In this document: piece by piece, positions 1-6,193 of the stretch
Position numbering within the stretch: the first letter of the stretch is position 1
Layout: each line of letters starts with the position of its first letter
Source of the DNA: Leptospirillum sp.
Lineage (GTDB): Bacteria > Nitrospirota > Leptospirillia > Leptospirillales > Leptospirillaceae
NCBI GenBank assembly: GCA_027343785.1
Contig: DAHWKF010000090.1
Span: forward strand, 1 to 7,490
Length of the DNA: 7,490 nucleotides
Direction of reading: 5' to 3'
The notes under the pieces: model-generated
Databases searched by the model: none
The model's input: only the letters and a program-made list of their open reading frames with translations
Told to the model about the DNA's origin: nothing
Program-made: the position numbers and the translations under genes

Positions 1-860
1 TTAACCCCGCGTCAGTCAGGAACGACCAGCTTGAGTCGTACGTCGAAGATGGACCGGTGGATATTTTCTGGAGAAATTTTCTGGAAAACGCCGCTACCCT
101 TCCACGCCAGTTTGAATATCTTCCCGTGTCGGGTGCCAACGGTCAAATCCTCCGCCTTCTGGCAACCCATCCGGTAGACGGGCAGTCCCCGGGTCTGGCT
201 GATGTGCCCCAATCCGGAGCCCGGGTGCCTTCCGTCGGACTGGCAGCCTCGCTCATGGAGGAGGCATCCTCTTTTATTTTGAAGGGTGGAACCTTTAATT
301 GCGTGTGGCCCTGGGGAATGGGAAAATGGGATTCACAGCAAATGGTCCTTCCGGAGAAAACGGCGAACAAATGGATGATTGCCGGTGCACCTCTTTCGAG
401 GGCCCTCGGAAAAGTCATGGGTTGGATGACCCCCCTCATTCCCGGGGCGACCGGCGATGTCGACACATCCATCGAAGCCAAGGGAAAAGCTCTCATGGAT
501 GCATTGGGCAGGGAGGAAACAACCCATGTCGTCTGCCACCTTGAAGGGTTCGACCTTTCCAGCCACCGGAAGAACATCCGCGAAAAGATCGGATTTCTGG
601 AGAAATTTGACCGGGTGATGGGGCCTGTGATCCTTGATTGCCTTGAAAGAAAACGAGTGGAAGGCGTCTGGTTGACGTGTGATCACCTGAGCTCTCCCCA
701 AACGGGAAATCATGCAAAAGGTCCCGTCCCCTTTCTACATCTTTTTCCCGGAGGATTGATTCCGTCGGATATCGGGGAGCGGGGGAAATGGACGGAAAAA
801 AGGTCGGCATCCGGTCCTCTCCATTCAACCAGAAGCTGGAAAACAGCCTTGGGATTTTAA
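1..860 (+). CDS. ApgM/ThrB2-family metalloenzyme (phosphoglycerate mutase-like, probable homoserine kinase), 5' end missing
   Basis: The frame is open from the left edge (first complete codon at base 3) to TAA at 858-860, giving 285 residues that match the C-terminal part of the archaeal-type cofactor-independent phosphoglycerate mutase family in the alkaline phosphatase superfamily. Visible family landmarks are VWPWGMGKW, PGATGDVDT followed by an EAKGKALMDAL helix, HLEGFDLSSH (metal-binding Asp and His), CDHLSSP and GNHAKGPVPF (Asp-His and His metal ligands), and a WTEKRSASGPL tail. All metal ligands expected in this half are present, so the enzyme should be active. GTG at 57 is only an internal start candidate; the homology continues upstream of it. 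Members of this family encoded beside aspartate-pathway genes are commonly proposed to be homoserine kinases (ThrB2) rather than glycolytic mutases. The aspartokinase gene 21 bases downstream favours that role here. The family is clear; the substrate is inferred from context. Confidence 0.85.
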   Translation, partial: NPASVRNDQLESYVEDGPVDIFWRNFLENAATLPRQFEYLPVSGANGQILRLLATHPVDGQSPGLADVPQSGARVPSVGLAASLMEEASSFILKGGTFNCVWPWGMGKWDSQQMVLPEKTANKWMIAGAPLSRALGKVMGWMTPLIPGATGDVDTSIEAKGKALMDALGREETTHVVCHLEGFDLSSHRKNIREKIGFLEKFDRVMGPVILDCLERKRVEGVWLTCDHLSSPQTGNHAKGPVPFLHLFPGGLIPSDIGERGKWTEKRSASGPLHSTRSWKTALGF

Positions 861-881
861 AAGAAGGGTGAACGCCAAGAT

Positions 882-2117
882 ATGTCTTTGATAGTCCAGA
901 AATTTGGTGGTACGTCCGTCGGATCCATTGAACGGATCCGCAACGTGGCGAAAATCATCCGGTCGACGACAGAAAAAGGCGACAGGGTTGTCGCGGTTGT
1001 CTCCGCCATGAGCGGTGAAACCGATCGCCTCCTCAAGATGGCGCATGAACTCTCCCCGGAACCTCCCGAACGCGAAATGGACATGCTGCTGTCTTCCGGG
1101 GAAAGGGTCACAAGTGCCCTTTTGGCGATTGCCCTGAACGACATGAACCTTCCCGCCCAATCCATGACCGGCAGACAGGTCGGAATCCGTACCGACAGTG
1201 TTCATACGAAAGCCCGGATTGCCAGTATCTCAGCGGAACGTCTCGTTGAAACACTGGAAAAAGGAATCATTCCGATCGTGGCGGGATTTCAGGGGATTTC
1301 CGCGGAAGAAAACGTCACGACCCTGGGGCGTGGCGGGTCCGACACCACGGCTGTGGGTCTGGCTGTCGCTATCAAGGCCGACCGTTGTGATATCTATACT
1401 GACGTCACGGGAGTTTTCACGGCGGACCCGAATCTGGTTCCTGGTGCGAGGAAACTCGACCAGATATCCTACGAGGAAATGCTGGAACTGGCTTCGCTCG
1501 GAGCCAAGGTTCTCCAGACCCGATCGGTGGAGTTTGCCATGAAGTACAAGATGCCCGTGAGGGTTCGATCGACCTTCTCTCCTGAAGATTGCGGCACGCT
1601 CGTTACAGTGGAGGAAAAGCGGATGGAGCATATCGTCGTTTCAGGCATTACCCTGGACAAGAACCAGGCCAAGATCACAGTCCAGGATGTTCCGGACAAA
1701 CCGGGTCTCGCGGCACGACTCTTTGATACCATTTCAAACCACTCCATTGTGGTGGACATGATCGTCCAGAATGTCGGACAGGACGGGTTGACGGACATCT
1801 CGTTTACCGTTCCCCGCTCGGACGCCAGGAAAGCCCAGAGACTGGGGAAAGAGGTCGCGGCATCGATCGGAGCCGGAGAAGTCCGTGTCAAGGAAGATAT
1901 CGTCAAGATCTCGATTGTCGGTGTCGGAATGCGTTCCCATTCAGGTGTCGCCGCCCGCATGTTTTCCTCCCTGGCGAGAGAAGGGATCAACATCCTGATG
2001 ATTTCCACGTCGGAGATCAAAATCTCCTGCCTGATAGACGAGAAATATTCGGAACTGTCCGTCCGCGCCCTGCATACTGAATTCCAGCCGGAAACACGGG
2101 GAGCCATCCATGAATGA
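882..2117 (+). CDS. lysC: Aspartate kinase, lysine/threonine-regulated type
   Basis: Phosphorylates aspartate to 4-aspartyl phosphate, the first step towards lysine, threonine and methionine. The 411-residue length is typical of single-function aspartokinases with two ACT domains. The N-terminal amino-acid kinase domain has KFGGTS (residues 7-12), FQGIS, TLGRGGSDTTA (147-157) and YTDVTGVFTADP (172-183). Two ACT domains follow at about 266-335 and 342-405, the second with SEIKISCLI, the region that contributes to the feedback-inhibitor site in this family. The ATG at 882 is preceded by an AAGGGTG ribosome binding site about 11 bases upstream and begins right at the first kinase strand. A second, in-frame start at Met248 has its own strong ribosome binding site and could give a separate 164-residue regulatory subunit (see 1610-1625). 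The stop overlaps the cimA start, which suggests coupled translation. Feedback inhibition by lysine and/or threonine is likely; which one cannot be told from sequence. Confidence 0.97.
   Translation: MSLIVQKFGGTSVGSIERIRNVAKIIRSTTEKGDRVVAVVSAMSGETDRLLKMAHELSPEPPEREMDMLLSSGERVTSALLAIALNDMNLPAQSMTGRQVGIRTDSVHTKARIASISAERLVETLEKGIIPIVAGFQGISAEENVTTLGRGGSDTTAVGLAVAIKADRCDIYTDVTGVFTADPNLVPGARKLDQISYEEMLELASLGAKVLQTRSVEFAMKYKMPVRVRSTFSPEDCGTLVTVEEKRMEHIVVSGITLDKNQAKITVQDVPDKPGLAARLFDTISNHSIVVDMIVQNVGQDGLTDISFTVPRSDARKAQRLGKEVAASIGAGEVRVKEDIVKISIVGVGMRSHSGVAARMFSSLAREGINILMISTSEIKISCLIDEKYSELSVRALHTEFQPETRGAIHE
1610..1625 (+). promoter_or_regulatory. Internal ribosome binding site and start codon for a lysC beta subunit
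   Basis: GGAGG at 1610-1614 lies 8 bases before an in-frame ATG at 1623 (lysC codon 248), inside the kinase-to-ACT linker. Translation from here would give 164 residues made of the two ACT domains only, starting MEHIVVSG. Bacillus subtilis aspartokinase II and Corynebacterium glutamicum LysC are known to make such beta subunits from in-frame internal starts at nearly the same place (about residues 246-250), forming alpha2beta2 enzymes. The site is seen directly; its use is inferred from that precedent. Confidence 0.6.
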
Positions 2118-3732
2118 TCGTCCTTCGAGATATCCATCATCCGGGGAGGCGCCCGACCGTGTCGCGATATACGACACGACCCTCAGGGATGGGAGTCAGT
2201 CCGAGGATGTCCAGTTTACGATGGAAGACAAAATCCGTGTTGCCGAACACCTTGACCGTCTCGGAATTGATTACATCGAGGGCGGATGGCCTGGTGCCAA
2301 TCCGAAAGACATCGAGTTTTTCCGGAAGGTTCGCGAAGTTCCATTAGCCCACAGTCGAATTTCCGCCTTTGGCAGCACCCGGAAAGCGACGAACCGGACT
2401 TCGGCCGATCCCGTCCTCCGGGCGCTTCTTGATGCAGAAACTCCCGTCGTGACGATTTTCGGAAAATCCTGGTCCCTTCATGTCGAGGATATCCTGGGGA
2501 TTTCCAAGGAAACGAATCTCGAGATGATTCGGGAAAGTTGCGATTTTCTCAAACAGTCTGGTCGCGAAGTGGTCTATGACGCGGAACACTTCTTCGACGG
2601 ATTCCGGGAGAACCCCTCTTTTGCCCTGGAGACCCTCAAGGCGGCGGAAATGGGCGGGGCGGATTGGATAGTCCTGTGTGACACAAACGGTGGTTCAATG
2701 CCTTGGGAAGTCAGTCTGGCGGTCGGAGAGGCCCGAAAAATCCTTCGGGTTCCTCTCGGAATTCACGCCCACAACGACAGCGAACTGGCTGTCGCAAACT
2801 CACTGAGTGCCGTGAAGGCCGGCGCGACCCAGGTCCATGGCACGATCAACGGAATCGGGGAACGCTGCGGCAATGCCAACCTGATCTCGGTCATTGCCGA
2901 CCTCGCCCTGAAACTGGAGATTCCCGTCACCCCCGCCCGGGAACTGTCCCGACTCCGGGAGGTGGCATCGTTCATATTTGAGGTGCAGAACCGATCCCTG
3001 CCAAAGAACCAGCCCTTTGTGGGTGATTCGGCTTTTGCCCACAAGGCGGGCGTCCATGTCCATGCGATCCGGAAAAATCGCCGGGCCTACGAACACATTC
3101 TTCCTGAGGCCGTCGGCAACACCCAGCGCATCCTCCTGTCAGAACATTCCGGAAAAAGCAACCTTGTCGAAAAGGCAAAGGAATACGGAATCCCCCTTGA
3201 CGGGGAAAGCCCGGAAACCCAGAAACTTCTCTCGGTCCTCAAGACGCTGGAACACGAAGGGTACCAATTCGAAGGGGCCGAAGCCTCGTTCGAGCTGCTC
3301 ATGCGGTCGACTTCCCGCGATTTTATCCCCTATTTTGATATAGATTTCTTTCATGTCCTCATGGAGCAGAAAGGCCAGTCGGAGGAGGGCCTCTCCGAAG
3401 CCACCATCCGCGTCCGGGTAGGAAAACGTTTCGAACATACCGCTGCCCTTGGGAACGGTCCGGTCAACGCCCTCGACAACGCGCTCCGAAAAGCCCTGGT
3501 AACCTTCTACCCCGTTGTCGATTCGATCTCCCTTCTTGACTACAAGGTTCGGGTCTTGTCAGGCGCCCATGGAACGGCTTCCCGCGTTCGGGTCCTGATC
3601 GAATCCTCTATGGACGGGAGAAAATGGGGGACTGTCGGCGTCTCGGAAAACGTGATCGCGGCCAGTCTTCTGGCTCTGAAGGACAGTATCGACTTTGGAC
3701 TCCTGAAATCGGGAATCAAGCCCTGTGGGTGA
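2110..3732 (+). CDS. cimA: (R)-citramalate synthase
   Basis: Condenses pyruvate with acetyl-CoA to (R)-citramalate, the first step of the threonine-independent route to 2-oxobutyrate and isoleucine. The 540 residues form an N-terminal HMGL-like TIM barrel with DTTLRDGSQ (22-30), EGGWPGANPKD (57-67), the metal-binding HAHND (219-223), GERCGNANL (250-258) and HKAGVHVHAIRKN (311-323). A C-terminal LeuA-type dimer/regulatory domain follows from about residue 390 (DYKVRVLSGAHGTASRVRV near 500). The EGGWPGANPKD stretch and the length of about 540 fit the CimA branch found in Geobacter-like bacteria better than 2-isopropylmalate synthase or homocitrate synthase. The ATG overlaps the lysC stop by 8 bases, and a GGGGAG ribosome binding site lies about 7 bases upstream. 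The C-terminal domain suggests feedback control by isoleucine. Pairing with lysC puts two branched aspartate/isoleucine entry enzymes in one transcript. The family is certain; substrate choice is highly likely but rests on motif similarity. Confidence 0.93.
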   Translation: MNDRPSRYPSSGEAPDRVAIYDTTLRDGSQSEDVQFTMEDKIRVAEHLDRLGIDYIEGGWPGANPKDIEFFRKVREVPLAHSRISAFGSTRKATNRTSADPVLRALLDAETPVVTIFGKSWSLHVEDILGISKETNLEMIRESCDFLKQSGREVVYDAEHFFDGFRENPSFALETLKAAEMGGADWIVLCDTNGGSMPWEVSLAVGEARKILRVPLGIHAHNDSELAVANSLSAVKAGATQVHGTINGIGERCGNANLISVIADLALKLEIPVTPARELSRLREVASFIFEVQNRSLPKNQPFVGDSAFAHKAGVHVHAIRKNRRAYEHILPEAVGNTQRILLSEHSGKSNLVEKAKEYGIPLDGESPETQKLLSVLKTLEHEGYQFEGAEASFELLMRSTSRDFIPYFDIDFFHVLMEQKGQSEEGLSEATIRVRVGKRFEHTAALGNGPVNALDNALRKALVTFYPVVDSISLLDYKVRVLSGAHGTASRVRVLIESSMDGRKWGTVGVSENVIAASLLALKDSIDFGLLKSGIKPCG

Positions 3733-4540
3733 CACTCTGATTCATCCGACCGCTATTATCGATCCCGATGTGGAACTGGGCGCGAACGTCACGATCGGGC
3801 CTTATTGCGTTCTCAGGGGACCTTCCCGCATCGGGGATCGCACGACGCTGTTCGAAAGGGTTTCGATTGCCCCTGGCGTCTCAATGGGCAAAGACAACCG
3901 CGTCCATATGGGTGCCGTCATTGGGCACGAACCCCAGGACAGGGCTTTCCAGGGTTCTGTCACAACGACGCGCATCGGAGATGGAAACGAGATTCGGGAA
4001 TATGTCACGATCCACCGTGCGACGAAGGAAGGGACGGAAACAAGAATCGGAGACAAAAATCTCTTCATGGCCCAGTCGCATATCGCACACAATTGTCAGA
4101 TAGGAAATCAGGTGATCATGGCAAACGGTGCGCTTCTCGCCGGCCATGTCGTAGTGGAGGATCAGGTGTTCCTTTCCGGAGCCGTCCTGATCCACCAGTT
4201 TGTGCGGATCGGGCGGCTAGCCCTGTTGCGGGGGGGGGCCCGGACAAGCCGTGACGTCCCGCCTTTCTGCATTATTGACGGAACACACACTGTTCGCACT
4301 CTGAACCGGATCGGGCTTCGGAGGGCCGGGTACACCTCCGGTGAAATCTCTGAACTACGCGGATACTTTCGAAAAATCTTCCTTCAAAACCGTTCCCTGG
4401 ACAGGAACCTGGTCAGCCGGATCGTATCAGACAGCCCGGAGCTGGTCCGTGAGTTGGCCCTCTTCATTCTGGAAAGCAAGCGGGGTGTTTGTCATTCAAG
4501 GTTATTCATTGACAAAAATGCAGGCAGTGAATATGATTGA
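3725..4540 (+). CDS. lpxA: UDP-N-acetylglucosamine acyltransferase
   Basis: Transfers a 3-hydroxyacyl chain from acyl carrier protein to UDP-GlcNAc, the first step of lipid A synthesis, in the cytoplasm. The 271 residues (E. coli 262) begin with a left-handed beta-helix of hexapeptide repeats (HPTAIIDPDVELGANVTIG onward to about residue 190), then a C-terminal helical domain. EYVTIHRAT (92-100) and SHIAHNC (118-124) mark the active site; His122 aligns with catalytic His125 of E. coli, and the following Asp126 is Asn here. Gly170 aligns with E. coli Gly173, the acyl-chain ruler, so a long chain near C14 is possible (inference). The start is GTG, overlapping the cimA stop by 8 bases, with only a weak ribosome binding site, so translation probably depends on coupling. 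The gene lacks the usual lpxD, fabZ and lpxB neighbours within view. The last codons contain a promoter for ihfA, and codons 169-172 contain a run of nine G. Confidence 0.95.
   Translation: MGDTLIHPTAIIDPDVELGANVTIGPYCVLRGPSRIGDRTTLFERVSIAPGVSMGKDNRVHMGAVIGHEPQDRAFQGSVTTTRIGDGNEIREYVTIHRATKEGTETRIGDKNLFMAQSHIAHNCQIGNQVIMANGALLAGHVVVEDQVFLSGAVLIHQFVRIGRLALLRGGARTSRDVPPFCIIDGTHTVRTLNRIGLRRAGYTSGEISELRGYFRKIFLQNRSLDRNLVSRIVSDSPELVRELALFILESKRGVCHSRLFIDKNAGSEYD
4509..4537 (+). promoter_or_regulatory. Sigma70-type promoter for ihfA, inside the lpxA 3' end
   Basis: A perfect -35 TTGACA at 4509-4514 and a 5/6 -10 TATGAT at 4532-4537 are separated by exactly 17 bases. Transcription would start near 4543-4546, leaving a leader of roughly 20-25 bases before the ihfA ATG at 4567. 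The -10 ends one base before the lpxA TGA (4538-4540). It is the best promoter match I found in the window and would separate ihfA and its downstream genes from the biosynthetic genes. It also rules against the upstream in-frame TTG at 4537 as the ihfA start, since that lies in the -10 element. Confidence 0.75.
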
Positions 4541-4566
4541 GAAAATTCGGGGGACGGTGGAATATT

Positions 4567-4863
4567 ATGAAAAGACTCGACATTGTCCAGCGCGTTCTGA
4601 ACAAGCCTGCAAATGCCCGGTACACAGCCAAGTTTATCGGACAGGTCTTTGACGATATCCTCGAAGAGATATCTTCGACCCTTGAAAATGGCGAGGACGT
4701 CAAGATTACGGGGCTCGGAACCTTTATCGTCAGAAAGATCAATGATCGGCCCGGGCGCAACCCCAAGACGGGAGAACCGGTGATGATACCCGCCCACCAT
4801 ACTGTTCTTTTTCATCCTTCCCGTTCATTGGTGAAAGAGTCCGGGAAGACTGAAAAAAAATAG
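4567..4863 (+). CDS. ihfA: Integration host factor alpha-type DNA-bending protein (HU/IHF family)
   Basis: A 98-residue nucleoid protein that binds the DNA minor groove as a dimer and bends it. The N-terminal helices (MKRLDIVQRVLNK to about residue 42) are followed by VKITGLGTF (45-53) and the DNA-contacting arm RPGRNPKTGE (61-70), where Pro66 is the intercalating proline of the family, then the closing strands and helix to residue 98. The RPGRNPKTGE form and the neighbouring merR are typical of IHF alpha, but an HU-like homodimer cannot be excluded without seeing a partner gene. I chose the ATG at 4567 because it starts exactly at the first helix and has GGTGG 6 bases upstream; the earlier in-frame TTG at 4537 falls in the promoter -10. 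The gene ends in a run of eight A just before TAG. It has its own promoter at 4509-4537. Confidence 0.92.
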   Translation: MKRLDIVQRVLNKPANARYTAKFIGQVFDDILEEISSTLENGEDVKITGLGTFIVRKINDRPGRNPKTGEPVMIPAHHTVLFHPSRSLVKESGKTEKK

Positions 4864-4880
4864 CGGGGGTGGATTGACAG

Positions 4881-5231
4881 ATGGACCGTCATCAATCCGG
4901 CATCTCCTTCACCCAGAAATACCGGATCGGAGAAGCCTGTCGGATTCTTGGGATTACTCCGGCCACATTGCGTCATTGGGAAAAAGTCTTCCCTTTGCTG
5001 TCTCCCAAGAAGACCCGAGGGGGACAGCGGGAGTATTCGGAGGAAGACCTTCGTTTTCTGGGACGTGTGATAGAGTTGACCCGTGTGGAAGGTCGTTCCC
5101 TGAAAGGTTCCCGGGCCATACTCGAAGGTGTGAACCTGCCTGAAAGCCCCCAATGGGTGGGAGAAACCCTGGTTGACCTCCGCAAGGCCATCCAGTTGAT
5201 GGATGAAACAGATTCCGAGATCGGGGCGTAG
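4881..5231 (+). CDS. Small MerR-family transcriptional regulator
   Basis: A 116-residue protein with an N-terminal MerR winged helix: YRIGEACRILGITPATLRHW (14-33) is the helix-turn-helix, and TRGGQREYSEEDLRFLGRV (45-63) is the wing and following helix. After the DNA-binding domain there is only a short helical tail (about 90-112, LVDLRKAIQLMDETDSEIGA), which may be a dimer coiled coil. There is no effector-binding domain and no metal-binding cysteines (the only Cys is Cys20, in the first helix), so it is not a classic metal or drug sensor; the ligand and targets are unknown. A GGGGGTGG ribosome binding site precedes the ATG, 17 bases after ihfA, so the two are co-transcribed. The last three codons and the TAG stop are also the first ten bases of tRNA-Pro. 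Small MerR proteins beside ihfA are, as I recall, common in Geobacter-like genomes; I could not check this. Confidence 0.88.
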   Translation: MDRHQSGISFTQKYRIGEACRILGITPATLRHWEKVFPLLSPKKTRGGQREYSEEDLRFLGRVIELTRVEGRSLKGSRAILEGVNLPESPQWVGETLVDLRKAIQLMDETDSEIGA

Positions 5232-5298
5232 CGCAGCCCGGTAGCGCACTCCCTTGGGGTGGGAGTGGTCGAAGGTTCAAATCCTTTCGCCCCGACCA
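5222..5298 (+). tRNA. tRNA-Pro, anticodon GGG
   Basis: A full 77-base cloverleaf with encoded CCA. The acceptor stem 5222-5228 (CGGGGCG) pairs with 5288-5294 (CGCCCCG), then A73 and CCA at 5296-5298. The D stem is GCGC/GCGC (5231-5234, 5244-5247) with a GG in the loop. The anticodon stem is CTCCC/GGGAG (5249-5253, 5261-5265) around loop TTGGGGT, which gives anticodon GGG at 5256-5258 and reads CCC and CCU. The T arm is GAAGG-TTCAAAT-CCTTT with one G-T pair. C1-G72, A73 and G35-G36 are the known proline identity elements. Bases 5222-5231 overlap the merR end; no separate promoter is convincing, so it is probably cut out of the ihfA-merR transcript by RNase P at the 5' side. Confidence 0.97.
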
Positions 5299-5392
5299 GT
5301 CTTTCGATCTTCATGGTGCTGACCCCCGGGACCGATGCGGACAGTCTTTTCGCACTCGCGATGCCGGACCTTCAGATCCTTCTGGGAGTTCC

Positions 5393-6193
5393 TTGATCAG
5401 ACCCCTGATACTGGTTTCAAATGACGACGGAATTTCCTCCGAAGGGATCCGTGTCCTCGAAGAGGCCGTGTCCTCCCTGGGGGATGTCTATGTCGTCGCC
5501 CCGGATCAGGAACGCTCCGCCGCCTCTCACGCGCTCACGATCCACAAACCTCTCCGGATTACACAGAAGGATGCGCGTCATTTCGCCCTGAACGGAACCC
5601 CCACAGACTGTATCAATTTCGCCTTGTATGTTATTCTGCCCCGAAAACCGGACCTGATCGTATCCGGCATCAATCATGGCAGCAACCTGGCTGACGACGT
5701 CACCTATTCGGGTACCGTATCCGCCGCATTCGAAGGGTCCATCCTGGGAACTCCCTCCATTGCCTTTTCCCTCCAGGTACCGGAAGAGCCTCAGAAGACA
5801 GCGCATTTTGATACGGCACTGATCTACGCAAGGAAAATTGCCCAGTCCCACCTTTCTTCCCCTCTGGAATTCTCTGTCCTTCTCTCCGTCAATATCCCGG
5901 ACCTGCCACCGGAAGATGTCAGAGGAATACGGGTCACACGGCTGGGGAAACGTCTTATCAACGAAACAAATATTATCCGCAAGGAAGATCCCCGCGGTCG
6001 TCCCTATTACTGGATTGGAATGGGTCCGAAAGACTATGAGCCGGACGAAAGCTCGGATCTCCATGCCATTGACCACGGATTTGTCTCGGTGACCCCCCTC
6101 CATCTGGACCTGACACACTACCCTTCTCTCTCCCGTTTGCGAAAATGGGAGGAGGGGCCGGCTTCCGTCAAGGCGGGATCCAAACCTGAATGA
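5393..6193 (+). CDS. surE: 5'/3'-nucleotidase SurE (survival protein)
   Basis: A metal-dependent nucleoside 5'- and 3'-monophosphate phosphatase (also exopolyphosphatase in some species), cytoplasmic, linked to stationary-phase and stress survival. The 266 residues open with LILVSNDDGISSEG, where Asp11-Asp12 are metal ligands, then APDQERSAASHA (Ser42 ligand), LNGTPTDCINFAL (67-78) and VSGINHGSNLADDVTYSGTV (90-109; Asn94 ligand). All active-site residues are present. The start is TTG at 5393: no ATG or GTG lies in frame between here and the merR stop codon 160 bases upstream, and it places the first strand exactly as in E. coli SurE. GGGAG at 5384-5388 is only 4 bases from it, which is short and predicts modest initiation. 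A 94-base gap separates it from the tRNA, with no clear promoter. The stop overlaps the next gene as ATGA, the conserved surE-pcm arrangement. Confidence 0.96.
   Translation: MIRPLILVSNDDGISSEGIRVLEEAVSSLGDVYVVAPDQERSAASHALTIHKPLRITQKDARHFALNGTPTDCINFALYVILPRKPDLIVSGINHGSNLADDVTYSGTVSAAFEGSILGTPSIAFSLQVPEEPQKTAHFDTALIYARKIAQSHLSSPLEFSVLLSVNIPDLPPEDVRGIRVTRLGKRLINETNIIRKEDPRGRPYYWIGMGPKDYEPDESSDLHAIDHGFVSVTPLHLDLTHYPSLSRLRKWEEGPASVKAGSKPE

Noticed and set aside
57..860. GTG at 57 as the real start of the first gene
   Set aside because: The frame is open upstream to the window edge, and the protein begins mid-family; the gene simply enters from outside.
918..944. Two closely spaced GGATCC palindromes at the start of lysC
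   Set aside because: They fall in conserved coding sequence and are short; no operator or repeat structure extends around them.
1469..2140. 223-codon ORF on the minus strand opposite lysC
   Set aside because: Antisense to the two ACT domains of lysC, rich in Ser, Thr and Arg as expected of a shadow frame, with no family match.
4641..4680. GATATC repeats in ihfA resembling an inverted repeat
   Set aside because: The pairing does not extend past the 6-8-base palindromes and the bases encode the conserved helix of the family.
4537..4863. ihfA starting at TTG 4537
   Set aside because: The TTG overlaps the -10 element and would add ten residues not found in the family; ATG 4567 has a ribosome binding site and the right N-terminus.
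4874..4902. Promoter before merR from TTGACA at 4874-4879
   Set aside because: The -35 is perfect, but 16-18 bases downstream is CCGGCA-like sequence with no -10 match.
5173..5201. tRNA-Pro promoter from TTGACC at 5173-5178
   Set aside because: The -35 is good, but at 17-base spacing the -10 reads TTGATG, only two matches. Too weak to annotate, although it cannot be excluded.
5299..5392. Terminator or riboswitch between tRNA-Pro and surE
   Set aside because: No stable hairpin followed by a T run and no recognisable aptamer core could be found in the 94 bases.
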